From Parapedobacter sp042666505 (GTDB lineage Bacteria > Bacteroidota > Bacteroidia > Sphingobacteriales > Sphingobacteriaceae), in the NCBI RefSeq assembly GCF_042666505.1, contig NZ_JBHTDN010000001.1, positions 124,001-188,000 on the forward strand: a stretch of 64,000 bases of DNA, in the 5' to 3' direction. Positions 26,132-33,695 of the stretch are shown one piece after another. Positions within the stretch are counted from its first letter, which is position 1, and each line of letters begins with the position of its first letter. A program made the translations under genes and the position numbers. The notes under the pieces are model-generated. The model saw only the letters and a program-made list of their open reading frames with translations, had not been told where the DNA came from and did not search any database.

Positions 26132-26680
26132 TTAATCGTTTGCTTCAAAAAATTGTGCGATTTTCTTTACTGCCAAGTGATAGGAGGCTTTCAATGCGCC
26201 TACACTCGTGCCAACGATATCTGATATTTCCTCGTACTTCAAATCATCGAAGTATTTCATATTAAACACCATACGCTGTTTCTCGGGAAGCGTAAGCAGT
26301 GCCTGTTGCAATTTTAGTTGGGCCTGCGTGCCGTTAAAATAACTTGTATCGGTTAGTGAATCTGCCAAATAGGCCGAGCTTTCATCGTCTAACGATATAT
26401 TCTGTCGCTGCTTTTTCTTATTCAGAAACGTAATGCACTCATTGGTCGCTATTCGGTAAAGCCACGTGTATAGCTGTGCATCTTCCCGGAAATTTTCCAG
26501 ATTTTTCCACACTTTAACGAAAATGTCCTGTACGAGATCATCCGCGTCATCGTGATCGATAACCAGGCGCCTCACATGCCAGTAGATTTTTTGTTGATAT
26601 TTCTTTAACAATAGTGCGAACGCTTCGTCACGTGTACGCTTATCCGCAAACTTGTCTAATATCTGGGCATCTTCCATCAT
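26132..26680 (-). CDS. ECF-type RNA polymerase sigma factor
   Basis: A 182-residue sigma factor with region 2 (LLLKKYQQKIYWHVRRLVIDHDDADDLVQDIFVKVWKNLENF, LYRIATNECITFLNKKKQR) and region 4 (LTLPEKQRMVFNMKYFDDLKYEEISDIVGTSVGALKASYHLAVKKI). It leads an operon with the VPxGYF protein and an exported helical protein. The start is the first or second Met. The C-terminal helix-turn-helix is standard, and regulation is probably by the following membrane protein. Confidence 0.93.
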   Translation of the reverse strand: MMEDAQILDKFADKRTRDEAFALLLKKYQQKIYWHVRRLVIDHDDADDLVQDIFVKVWKNLENFREDAQLYTWLYRIATNECITFLNKKKQRQNISLDDESSAYLADSLTDTSYFNGTQAQLKLQQALLTLPEKQRMVFNMKYFDDLKYEEISDIVGTSVGALKASYHLAVKKIAQFFEAND

Positions 26681-26711
26681 GTGAGACGCGGTCTTCCTTT
26701 ATAGAGGTGTT

Positions 26712-27665
26712 TTATTTTCGTTTGATTACCCGCTGCACAGCTGCAACGATATTAGCTGCATTCAAGCCATACTTTTCCATCAATTGTGCAGGCGTACCGC
26801 TTTCGCCGAAACTATCGTTTACGGCAACATATTCTTGGGGCGTCGGGTTATTTTTTGCCAACACCTGGGCAACGCTATCGCCAAGCCCTCCCAATCGGTT
26901 GTGCTCCTCGGCCGTAACCACACAGCCGGTCTTGGCAACAGATTTCAAAATAGCTTCTTCATCAAGCGGTTTAATCGTATGGATGTTGATGATTTCGGCA
27001 TCGATGCCCATTTCTGCCAGTTTTTCCCCGGCTTGAATCGCCTCCCATACCAAGTGTCCGGTAGCGAATATACTTACGTCTGTACCCTCATTGACCATCC
27101 ATGCCTTTCCGATTTCGAATTTTTGGTCGGGGTCGGTAAAAATGGGTACAACCGGCCGTCCGAAGCGCAGATAAACAGGGCCGTGGTGATCTGCAATGGC
27201 AATCGTAGCTGCCTTGGTTTGATTGTAATCGCAAGGATTAATTACGGTCATCCCTGGCAGCATTTTCATCAATCCGATATCTTCCAGGATCTGGTGCGTT
27301 GCACCGTCTTCCCCTAACGTGAGGCCGGCATGTGAAGCACAGATCTTTACGTTTTTGTCTGAGTAGGCGATGGATTGGCGTATCTGGTCATATACGCGGC
27401 CAGTAGAGAAATTAGCAAATGTACCGGTGTAAGGGATTTTTCCTCCTATGGTCAGCCCCGCAGCAATCCCCATCATATTGGCTTCCGCGATGCCCACTTG
27501 AAAGAAGCGATCCGGGAATTCCTTGATGAAATCGTTCATTTTGAGCGAGCCGACCAAATCGGCGCACAGCGCTACCACATTTTCATTTTTCCGGCCGACT
27601 TCCAACAAGCCAGCGCCAAATCCGGAACGGGTATCCTTTTTATCTGTATACGTGTATTTTTTCAT
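26712..27665 (-). CDS. Transketolase, C-terminal subunit
   Basis: A 317-residue half of a split transketolase, holding the pyrimidine-binding and C-terminal domains. The core ALCADLVGSLKMNDF, GIAEANMMGIAAGLTIGGKIPYTGTFANF and HAGLTLGEDGATHQILEDI are typical, and the C-terminal domain carries VSIFATGHLVWEAIQAG. With the N-terminal subunit it forms the ThDP enzyme that moves two-carbon units among pentose phosphate intermediates. It follows that gene after 60 bases on the same strand. The split arrangement is common in Bacteroidota and other bacteria. Confidence 0.93.
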   Translation of the reverse strand: MKKYTYTDKKDTRSGFGAGLLEVGRKNENVVALCADLVGSLKMNDFIKEFPDRFFQVGIAEANMMGIAAGLTIGGKIPYTGTFANFSTGRVYDQIRQSIAYSDKNVKICASHAGLTLGEDGATHQILEDIGLMKMLPGMTVINPCDYNQTKAATIAIADHHGPVYLRFGRPVVPIFTDPDQKFEIGKAWMVNEGTDVSIFATGHLVWEAIQAGEKLAEMGIDAEIINIHTIKPLDEEAILKSVAKTGCVVTAEEHNRLGGLGDSVAQVLAKNNPTPQEYVAVNDSFGESGTPAQLMEKYGLNAANIVAAVQRVIKRK

Positions 27666-27725
27666 TTCTTTTTAGATATGAGATGTGAGATCGCATTTCT
27701 ACATGGTTAGTATCTCACGTCTAAA

Positions 27726-28571
27726 TTAATAGTCTCCCAAGGTTTCTTCCAATTGAGCCAGCGCGGTCGCAAGCTGCTCGTCATTGGGTGCTACGCCGTG
27801 CCACTTGTGTGACCCCATCATAAAGTCCACACCATTTCCCATCTCTGTTTTCATCAGGATCAGTACCGGCTTACCCTTGCCTGTTCGTGATTTAGCTTCG
27901 GTTAGCCCAGCCAACACTTCTCCCATCACATTCCCGTTCATTTCAAGTACATCCCAACCGAACGCTTCCCATTTTGCCCGAAGATCACCAAGGGAGAGTA
28001 CCTGTTCGGTAGCGCCATCGATTTGTTGTCCGTTATAATCGATGGTGGCAATAAGGTTATCCATTTTGTTAAAGGGGGCGTACATGGCCGCTTCCCAGAT
28101 CTGACCTTCTTGTTGTTCACCGTCGCCCATCAATACATATACCAAATGGTTGTCGTTATTAAGCTTTTTTGCGCGTGCGGCACCGATAGCCACGGAAAGG
28201 CCTTGACCTAGCGAACCGGATGCTACGCGTATGCCGGGTAAACCTTCATGCGTGGTTGGGTGGCCTTGAAGGCGCGAATTGATTTGACGGAAAGTGGCGA
28301 GTTCACTGACCTCGAAATAGCCGGCGCGGGCGAGCGTGCTGTAAAATACGGGAGAGATATGTCCGTTGGACAGAAAGAAGATGTCTTCCCCAACTCCATT
28401 CATATCAAACCCGTCTTTTCGCTCCATGGCGCTGAAATACAGGGCAACGAAAAATTCAGTACAACCCAATGATCCGCCGGGATGTCCCGATTGGCAGGCA
28501 TGTACCATCCGTACGATGTCTCGCCGGACTTGCGATGCGATTTTTTCTAATTTCGTGATGTCTTCGTTCAT
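27726..28571 (-). CDS. Transketolase, N-terminal subunit
   Basis: A 281-residue subunit with the ThDP diphosphate and metal site: VYVLMGDGEQQEGQIWEAAMYA, and IDYNGQQIDG. Early features are MVHACQSGHPGGSLGCTEFFVAL and FFLSNGHISPVFYSTLA. It pairs with the C-terminal subunit downstream. The two halves act as one transketolase in the non-oxidative pentose phosphate pathway, supplying sedoheptulose 7-phosphate, the precursor for the ADP-heptose genes at 57-61 kb; that link is inference. Confidence 0.94.
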   Translation of the reverse strand: MNEDITKLEKIASQVRRDIVRMVHACQSGHPGGSLGCTEFFVALYFSAMERKDGFDMNGVGEDIFFLSNGHISPVFYSTLARAGYFEVSELATFRQINSRLQGHPTTHEGLPGIRVASGSLGQGLSVAIGAARAKKLNNDNHLVYVLMGDGEQQEGQIWEAAMYAPFNKMDNLIATIDYNGQQIDGATEQVLSLGDLRAKWEAFGWDVLEMNGNVMGEVLAGLTEAKSRTGKGKPVLILMKTEMGNGVDFMMGSHKWHGVAPNDEQLATALAQLEETLGDY

Positions 28572-28629
28572 TATAAGGATTATTATTCGATTTTGCGCTA
28601 AGTTAAGATTTTACGGCAACTTCCCGGTG

Positions 28630-29310
28630 CTACAATAGGGGCTTTAACACCTTCCATACCGTTTCGGCTAAGATGCGATGGCCTTCTTCAGTCGGGTGGA
28701 TACCGTCGGATTGGTTTAACGTTGACTCGCCAGCTACGCCCTCGAGCAGGAACGGAACATAGGCCATGTCGTTTTTCTGCGCCAATGCGGGAAAAATGGC
28801 CGTGAATGCTTTGCCATAATCCCCGCCCATGCTCGGTGGTACCATCATGCCCGCCAATACCAATTTGCAATCTGGGTATTTCGCGGTTACTTTGTCGATG
28901 ATGCTTTGCAAATTTTTTTTTGTCTCTTCCGTAGGGATTCCACGAAGGCCATCGTTGGCACCCAATTCCAATACGAAAATGTCTACCTTTTCATTCAGTA
29001 GCCAGTCGATGCGTTCGTTCCCGGCAGCCGAAGTCTCACCGCTTAAGCCGGCATTGATTACCCTATACGGAAGCGCCAGTGAATCTATCCAATGCTGAAT
29101 GATGCCTGGAAATGCCAACGTTTGGCTCTCCAGTCCCATTCCTGCGGTTAGGCTATTGCCAAAAAATAAAATGTTTTTGGTTGCTGATGGTACTGAGGTG
29201 GTGTCAGGTGGAGCTTCGGCCGATCGACCGTTGCCGTCCTCGGAACGGGTGGAACTCCCACAGGCTACGGCAATAAAAAGTCCGAAAACAGCAATTATCC
29301 TGGTCAGCAT
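28630..29310 (-). CDS. SGNH/GDSL-family esterase lipoprotein (arylesterase/TesA-like)
   Basis: A 226-residue lipoprotein (LFIAVACGSS, lipobox AVAC). The SGNH blocks are visible: block I ILFFGNSLTAGMGL with the nucleophile Ser, block II NAGLSGETSAAG, block III VLELGANDGLRGI, and block V DGIHPTEEGHRIL with catalytic Asp and His. Members cleave acyl esters, aryl esters or thioesters in the periplasm. The gene follows the Nfu-type gene by three bases on the same strand. Confidence 0.9.
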   Translation of the reverse strand: MLTRIIAVFGLFIAVACGSSTRSEDGNGRSAEAPPDTTSVPSATKNILFFGNSLTAGMGLESQTLAFPGIIQHWIDSLALPYRVINAGLSGETSAAGNERIDWLLNEKVDIFVLELGANDGLRGIPTEETKKNLQSIIDKVTAKYPDCKLVLAGMMVPPSMGGDYGKAFTAIFPALAQKNDMAYVPFLLEGVAGESTLNQSDGIHPTEEGHRILAETVWKVLKPLL

Positions 29311-29313
29311 AAA

Positions 29314-29868
29314 TTACATGGCTTCTGCAATAACTTCCTGCACTTCAGGCACCATTCGCTTCAACAAACCTTCGATACCTGCCTTAAGTGTAATGGTGGA
29401 AGAAGGGCATCCGCTGCAAGACCCGCGCAACTCAACCACGACGGTGCCTTCGTCAAAAGATTTGTAATGAATGGCGCCTCCGTCTTGCTCGACAGCGGGT
29501 CGGACATAATCGTGTAAAATTTGTTGAATTTTAATTTCGGTTTCTGTGCCTTCAAAGGTAACGTCTTCATCACGGGTGATTTCCTGCACTTTGAGTTCCG
29601 ACTCGACAGCACCCTTTACAAAGTCCTTCAGGATGCCTTCGATATCTTCCCATTCGGCATCGTCCGTTTTGGTGATTGTTACAAAATTGCTAGCAAAGAA
29701 TACGCCGTTGACAAAATTGAATTTGAAAAGTTCCCGTGCAAAGGGGGATTCTTGTGCTTTTTCCCGATCCGGATAATCCAAACTCCCATTGATCAATAAT
29801 TTATTGACCAAAAATTTCATGGTCGCCGGATTTGGCGTATATTCAGTATAAACGTTGATCGTTGCCAT
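29314..29868 (-). CDS. Nfu-type iron-sulfur scaffold/carrier
   Basis: A 184-residue protein with an N-terminal Nfu domain (VYTEYTPNPATMKFLVNKLL) and a C-terminal NifU-like domain whose cluster-binding CxxC is in LRGSCSGCPSSTITLKAGIEGLL. Nfu proteins receive Fe-S clusters and pass them to client enzymes. The start ATG at 29868 is preceded by a perfect -7 element. It precedes the SGNH esterase by three bases, so the two genes share a transcript. Confidence 0.93.
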   Translation of the reverse strand: MATINVYTEYTPNPATMKFLVNKLLINGSLDYPDREKAQESPFARELFKFNFVNGVFFASNFVTITKTDDAEWEDIEGILKDFVKGAVESELKVQEITRDEDVTFEGTETEIKIQQILHDYVRPAVEQDGGAIHYKSFDEGTVVVELRGSCSGCPSSTITLKAGIEGLLKRMVPEVQEVIAEAM

Positions 29869-29884
29869 TTTCTATCGTTTTTTA

Positions 29885-29915
29885 CAAAGATATCAATATT
29901 CCCTGAACATTCAGG
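29885..29915 (-). promoter_or_regulatory. Minus-strand -7 element with a palindrome before the nfu-type gene
   Basis: On the minus strand TATCTTTG (29892-29885) fits TAnnTTTG and lies 16 bases before the ATG. Just upstream is the perfect palindrome CCTGAA-CA-TTCAGG (29902-29915), where an upstream regulator could sit. No clear -33 TTTG is seen at 19-21 bases. Confidence 0.4.
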
Positions 29916-29933
29916 TCAACACACCGTCAAAGG

Positions 29934-31277
29934 TTAGACTCCGGTATAATTCCAGGGTGTTATTGCTTTTAATTCTGCTTTTACCTCATTGCTCACCTTC
30001 AATGTCTCGACAAAGGCTTCAATGGTAGCTTGGGTAACGGTTTCGTTTGTCCGTGTCAGTTCCTTAAGCGCTTCATACGGTTTGGGATATCCCTCCCGTC
30101 GCAGGATCGTTTGGATCGCTTCAGCAACAACTGCCCAGTTTTGTTCCAGGTCGGCCTTGAGCGCGGGTTCGTTCAGAATTAGCTTTTGCAGTCCTTTTTG
30201 TACAGATTTGAAGGCTATTAGCGTATGGGCCATCGGCATTCCGATATTACGTAATACGGTGGAATCTGTCAAATCCCGCTGTAGGCGTGAGATAGGCAAT
30301 TTGGCCGCTAAATGTTCCAGTAGTGCATTGGCAATTCCAAAATTGCCTTCAGCATTTTCAAAATCGATGGGGTTGACTTTGTGCGGCATAGCCGATGAGC
30401 CGATTTGTCCCTTGGTGATTTTCTGCTTGAAATAGTCAAGGGAGATATAGGTCCATATGTCGCGGCACAGGTCTATCAGGATGGTATTGATACGTTTCAA
30501 TGCATCGCATTGTGCGGCGAAGTAATCGTAATGCTCAATTTGAGTGGTGGTTTGCGAGCGCTGCAACCCCAATGTATCGTTCACGAAAGCGTTGCCGAAG
30601 GCAACCCAGTCCCTATCGGGATACGCGACTTTGTGCGCATTGAAATTGCCCGTGGCCCCGCCGAACTTTGCGGCATTGGGTATGGACGTGAACGCCGTCA
30701 ATTGGTTGGTTAAGCGTTCGACGAAAACCCGGATCTCTTTTCCAAGTCGGGTAGGCGACGCCGGTTGGCCGTGCGTCCGAGCCAACATAGGAATTTCAGC
30801 CCATTCAAGAGCCAATTGATCCAGGCCCTCAATCAGACTTTCTAACTGTGGAATATATACCTGCGCAGTAGCTTCTTTCCAGGAATACGGAATCGCGGTA
30901 TTATTGATATCCTGCGATGTGAGCCCAAAGTGGATAAACTCAACGGAATCTACGAGGCCAAGCGCTTCAAATTTGTCTTTAAGAAAATACTCGACTGCCT
31001 TCACGTCATGATTCGTCTCTTTCTCCTTATCTTTTATCCATTGGGCATCCGCTAAGGAAAAATGTTCATAAATATTCCGTAGTTTGTCGTTCAGGCTGCC
31101 GTCAAAATGGGTTAGCTGGGGAATGCCGGAACGGCTAAGACTGATAAAATATTCAACCTCTATAAATACACGGTATTTGATTAATGCGTATTCCGAAAAA
31201 AAATCTGCTAACTCTTGCGTCGCTTGATGGTAACGACCATCAACCGGAGAGACAGCCATGAGCGGTGATAATGTCAT
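29934..31277 (-). CDS. purB: Adenylosuccinate lyase
   Basis: A 447-residue fumarase-superfamily enzyme that splits SAICAR and adenylosuccinate in purine synthesis. The signature loop GSSAMPHKVNPIDFENAEG holds the catalytic Ser in GSS. Also visible are HFGLTSQDINNTAIPYSW and ARTHGQPASPTRLGKE. I chose the ATG at 31277 (MTLSPLMAVSPVDGRY), which matches relatives; a TTG at 31298 gives seven extra residues. It is upstream of the nfu-type gene on the same strand with 65 bases between. Confidence 0.95.
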   Translation of the reverse strand: MTLSPLMAVSPVDGRYHQATQELADFFSEYALIKYRVFIEVEYFISLSRSGIPQLTHFDGSLNDKLRNIYEHFSLADAQWIKDKEKETNHDVKAVEYFLKDKFEALGLVDSVEFIHFGLTSQDINNTAIPYSWKEATAQVYIPQLESLIEGLDQLALEWAEIPMLARTHGQPASPTRLGKEIRVFVERLTNQLTAFTSIPNAAKFGGATGNFNAHKVAYPDRDWVAFGNAFVNDTLGLQRSQTTTQIEHYDYFAAQCDALKRINTILIDLCRDIWTYISLDYFKQKITKGQIGSSAMPHKVNPIDFENAEGNFGIANALLEHLAAKLPISRLQRDLTDSTVLRNIGMPMAHTLIAFKSVQKGLQKLILNEPALKADLEQNWAVVAEAIQTILRREGYPKPYEALKELTRTNETVTQATIEAFVETLKVSNEVKAELKAITPWNYTGV

Positions 31278-31388
31278 ACTGAAACTAGTTTTTCGCAAAG
31301 GTAGCTATTTGACGAGCGAAATGCGAAATGCATTGCAGAAATGACATGTCTCCCGGCCCGAAGGGCGACGCTTGGGATTATTTTTCCG

Positions 31389-31583
31389 TCAGGGAAGCGA
31401 AGGACTGCCTAGTGAGTCGGTCGTCGTAGGAGTAGTATCACCACCCCATGTTGCCGTGTCGGAGGCAACAGAATCGGAAAATATAGAATCTGCCCCATCC
31501 GAATCTCGCTCTTGGCCGGGATTGCCACACGACGAAATGCCGATTAATAAACCACAAGCGAATACCAATTTTAGCGTTTTCAT
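31389..31583 (-). CDS. Small predicted lipoprotein
   Basis: A 64-residue protein with a lipoprotein signal: LVFACGLLIGISSC, lipobox ISSC, Cys19. The mature part is short, acidic and rich in Asp, Ser and Thr (DSDGADSIFSDSVASDTATW), so it is probably disordered at the inner face of the outer membrane. I know no family for it. It is preceded by the SDR gene on the same strand, 30 bases upstream, and purB follows. Confidence 0.55.
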   Translation of the reverse strand: MKTLKLVFACGLLIGISSCGNPGQERDSDGADSIFSDSVASDTATWGGDTTPTTTDSLGSPSLP

Positions 31584-31613
31584 GTACGATTGAATTATGT
31601 GAACAAAACGAGT

Positions 31614-32528
31614 TTATATGGTAAGGCGTCCGCCTGTAACCGGAAGCGTGGCACCCGAAATGTAGTTAGCTTCGTCCGAGGCAAGAAAAACATACGCGGG
31701 AGCTACTTCTACAGGCTGTCCTGGCCGCTCAAAAGGCGTATTCTCGCCAAAGTGCTCATGGTCGGGTATCGTTGATGGAATCAGCGGCGTCCATATGGGA
31801 CCCGGCGCCACTGCATTGACGCGGATGCCCTTGCCCTGTTCCAGTAAAATCTGACTGAGATTGGCGGTAAAGTTTTGGATTGCCGCTTTGGTTGCCGCAT
31901 AGGGTAAGAGCGTGGGATTGGGCTCATAGGCGTTTACCGAGGTGGTGTTGATGATGCTGGAGCCCGGGGGCATATGCGGTTCTGCGGCCTTGCAAAGATA
32001 AAACATGCTGTGTATATTGACTGCAAATGTTTTCTCCCACTCCCACGCTGGAATATCCTGTAATGATTCACGCGACATTTGATACGCTGCATTATTTATC
32101 AGGATGTCGATTCTGCCGAACTCCTTTACGGCTGTTTCGATAATCTTTTGGCAGTGCGTTTCCGAACTGATGTCTCCTTTTATCGATAGGGCTTTTCGTC
32201 CCGCTTCCTCAATGTATCTCACAGTATCTTGTGCATCCCGGTCTTCCGTGTCATCAAGATAACTGATGATAACATCTGCCCCTTCCCGGGCGAATGCGAT
32301 GGCAACCGCCTTGCCGATACCTGAGTCGCCACCGGTTATAACCGCTACCTTATCCGTCAGCCTATTTTTACCACGGTAAGATTGTTCGCCGTGGTCTGCT
32401 TTCGGATCCATTGCTCCCTCAGTACCTGGTACTTCTTGTGGCTTCCGGGGAAAAGGTGGTTTTGGGTATTTGCTGGTCGGATCGTCTCCAGGCTGTCCGC
32501 TTTTATTAGCTGTTTGATCTGTCGTCAT
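31614..32528 (-). CDS. SDR-family oxidoreductase, general-stress type (YhdG/YghA-like)
   Basis: A 304-residue SDR with an extra N-terminal arm of about 50 residues (DPTSKYPKPPFPRKPQEVPG). The cofactor loop is VAVITGGDSGIGKAVAIAF, the acidic residue in ISYLDDTEDRDAQDTV suggests NAD preference, then NNAAYQMS and the active site LPYAATKAAI. This long-armed group is often expressed under general stress in Bacillus and enterics; the substrate is unknown. It is divergent from the isomerase-like gene at 32771 with a 242-base spacer. Confidence 0.88.
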   Translation of the reverse strand: MTTDQTANKSGQPGDDPTSKYPKPPFPRKPQEVPGTEGAMDPKADHGEQSYRGKNRLTDKVAVITGGDSGIGKAVAIAFAREGADVIISYLDDTEDRDAQDTVRYIEEAGRKALSIKGDISSETHCQKIIETAVKEFGRIDILINNAAYQMSRESLQDIPAWEWEKTFAVNIHSMFYLCKAAEPHMPPGSSIINTTSVNAYEPNPTLLPYAATKAAIQNFTANLSQILLEQGKGIRVNAVAPGPIWTPLIPSTIPDHEHFGENTPFERPGQPVEVAPAYVFLASDEANYISGATLPVTGGRLTI

Positions 32529-32694
32529 CGTTTTACCTATTTATTGTTTCATTTCTCAGGCTAACAATCCAGTGGATGGATGGTTTCATTTTTGTGCTGT
32601 TTTCGGTGGCCGTGCGTGCGACACAACGCTAGGCGGATAAAACGAAATATTTGTCAATCGATTAAAAAAATAGTAAAAAGAGATGCAGCCTTAG

Positions 32695-32702
32695 TATATT
32701 TG
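32695..32702 (+). promoter_or_regulatory. -7 promoter element before the isomerase/haem dehydrogenase genes
   Basis: TATATTTG fits TAnnTTTG exactly, 69 bases before the ATG at 32771. The spacer (32529-32770) also holds CGACC-GCC-GGTCG (32738-32750), a palindrome between promoter and start. I see no strong -33. Confidence 0.4.
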
Positions 32703-32770
32703 AATGTAGTAAACCAATTGAGTAAACAAATTGAATACGACCGCCGGTCGGAAACCACGATACGAGAAGA

Positions 32771-33646
32771 ATGAGCAACAGCAATACCTACACCAGAAGA
32801 ACCATTTTAAAAGGAGTTGCTTTACTGGCGAGTTTGGGCACTATCAGGCGTTCCTGGGCATTTACAAGCCAAAATATACGCGGATATCGCATCGGAGCAT
32901 GTGACTGGTCAATTGGCAAGCAAAGTGATGTCAATGCATTCGCATTGGCCAAAACGTTGGGACTGGATGGGCTGCAAGTAAGTTTGGGAACCGTCCAGAA
33001 TGGGCTGCATTTACGGCGTAAAGATGTCCAGCGCACCTTTCGGAAAGCCGTCGCTACTTATGGGGTTGAAATATCCAGTCTAGCCATAGGTGAATTAAAC
33101 AACGTTCCGTATAAATCCGAACCAGAGACCGAAGAATGGGTACGCGACAGTATCCAAGTCGCGAAGGCAATGGGGTGCCGGGTTGTGCTGCTCGCCTTTT
33201 TTGGCAAGGGTGACCTCCGAGGAGATGAGACGGGCATAGCTGAGGTAATCCGTCGGCTAAAGAAAGTCGCCCCGATTGCAGAGAAAGAAGATATCATACT
33301 TGGTATCGAATCGTGGCTAAGTGCTGCCGACTTGCTCGCCATCGTTGGCAAAGTTGGCTCAACCCACGTACGCGTATACTACGATGTGGCAAATGCCACA
33401 GAAATGGGATACGATATTTACCAAGAGCTGCGGATACTGGGTAGCGAATATGTCTGTGAAGTTCATGCAAAGGAAAATGGCGCGTTACTTGGACAGGGCA
33501 AGATCGATTTTCGGAAAGTACGTAATACGCTCGACGAAATAAGGTATAAAGGGTGGGTAATTCTTGAGGGCGGCGTGCCTTCCGGGATGGATGTAAAAGA
33601 GGCCTATTTGGCGAATACGCGGTACATCCGCTCGATATTTAGTTAA
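32771..33646 (+). CDS. Tat-exported sugar phosphate isomerase/epimerase-like protein
   Basis: A 291-residue protein with a twin-arginine signal (TYTRRTILKGVALLASLGTI) then an AP-endonuclease-2-type TIM barrel. Strands GLDGLQVSLGTV, GVEISSLAIGEL, CRVVLLAFFGKGD, LGIESWL, VRVYYDVANA, CEVHAKENG and WVILEGG follow the usual order, with the metal ligands expected at E (LGIESW), D (YYDVAN), H (EVHAKE) and E (ILEGG). Exported relatives act on periplasmic sugars, often in 3-keto-sugar pathways. It is 49 bases before the haem-binding dehydrogenase gene, so the two probably act together. Confidence 0.87.
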   Translation: MSNSNTYTRRTILKGVALLASLGTIRRSWAFTSQNIRGYRIGACDWSIGKQSDVNAFALAKTLGLDGLQVSLGTVQNGLHLRRKDVQRTFRKAVATYGVEISSLAIGELNNVPYKSEPETEEWVRDSIQVAKAMGCRVVLLAFFGKGDLRGDETGIAEVIRRLKKVAPIAEKEDIILGIESWLSAADLLAIVGKVGSTHVRVYYDVANATEMGYDIYQELRILGSEYVCEVHAKENGALLGQGKIDFRKVRNTLDEIRYKGWVILEGGVPSGMDVKEAYLANTRYIRSIFS

Positions 33647-33695
33647 CGATAACATCATGACAACTAATTATACCATCAAGCAACCCAATTGAACG

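Noticed and set aside
31299..31388. A further gene between purB and the small lipoprotein
   Set aside because: The 90-base gap has no frame with a start, and looks like a normal spacer.
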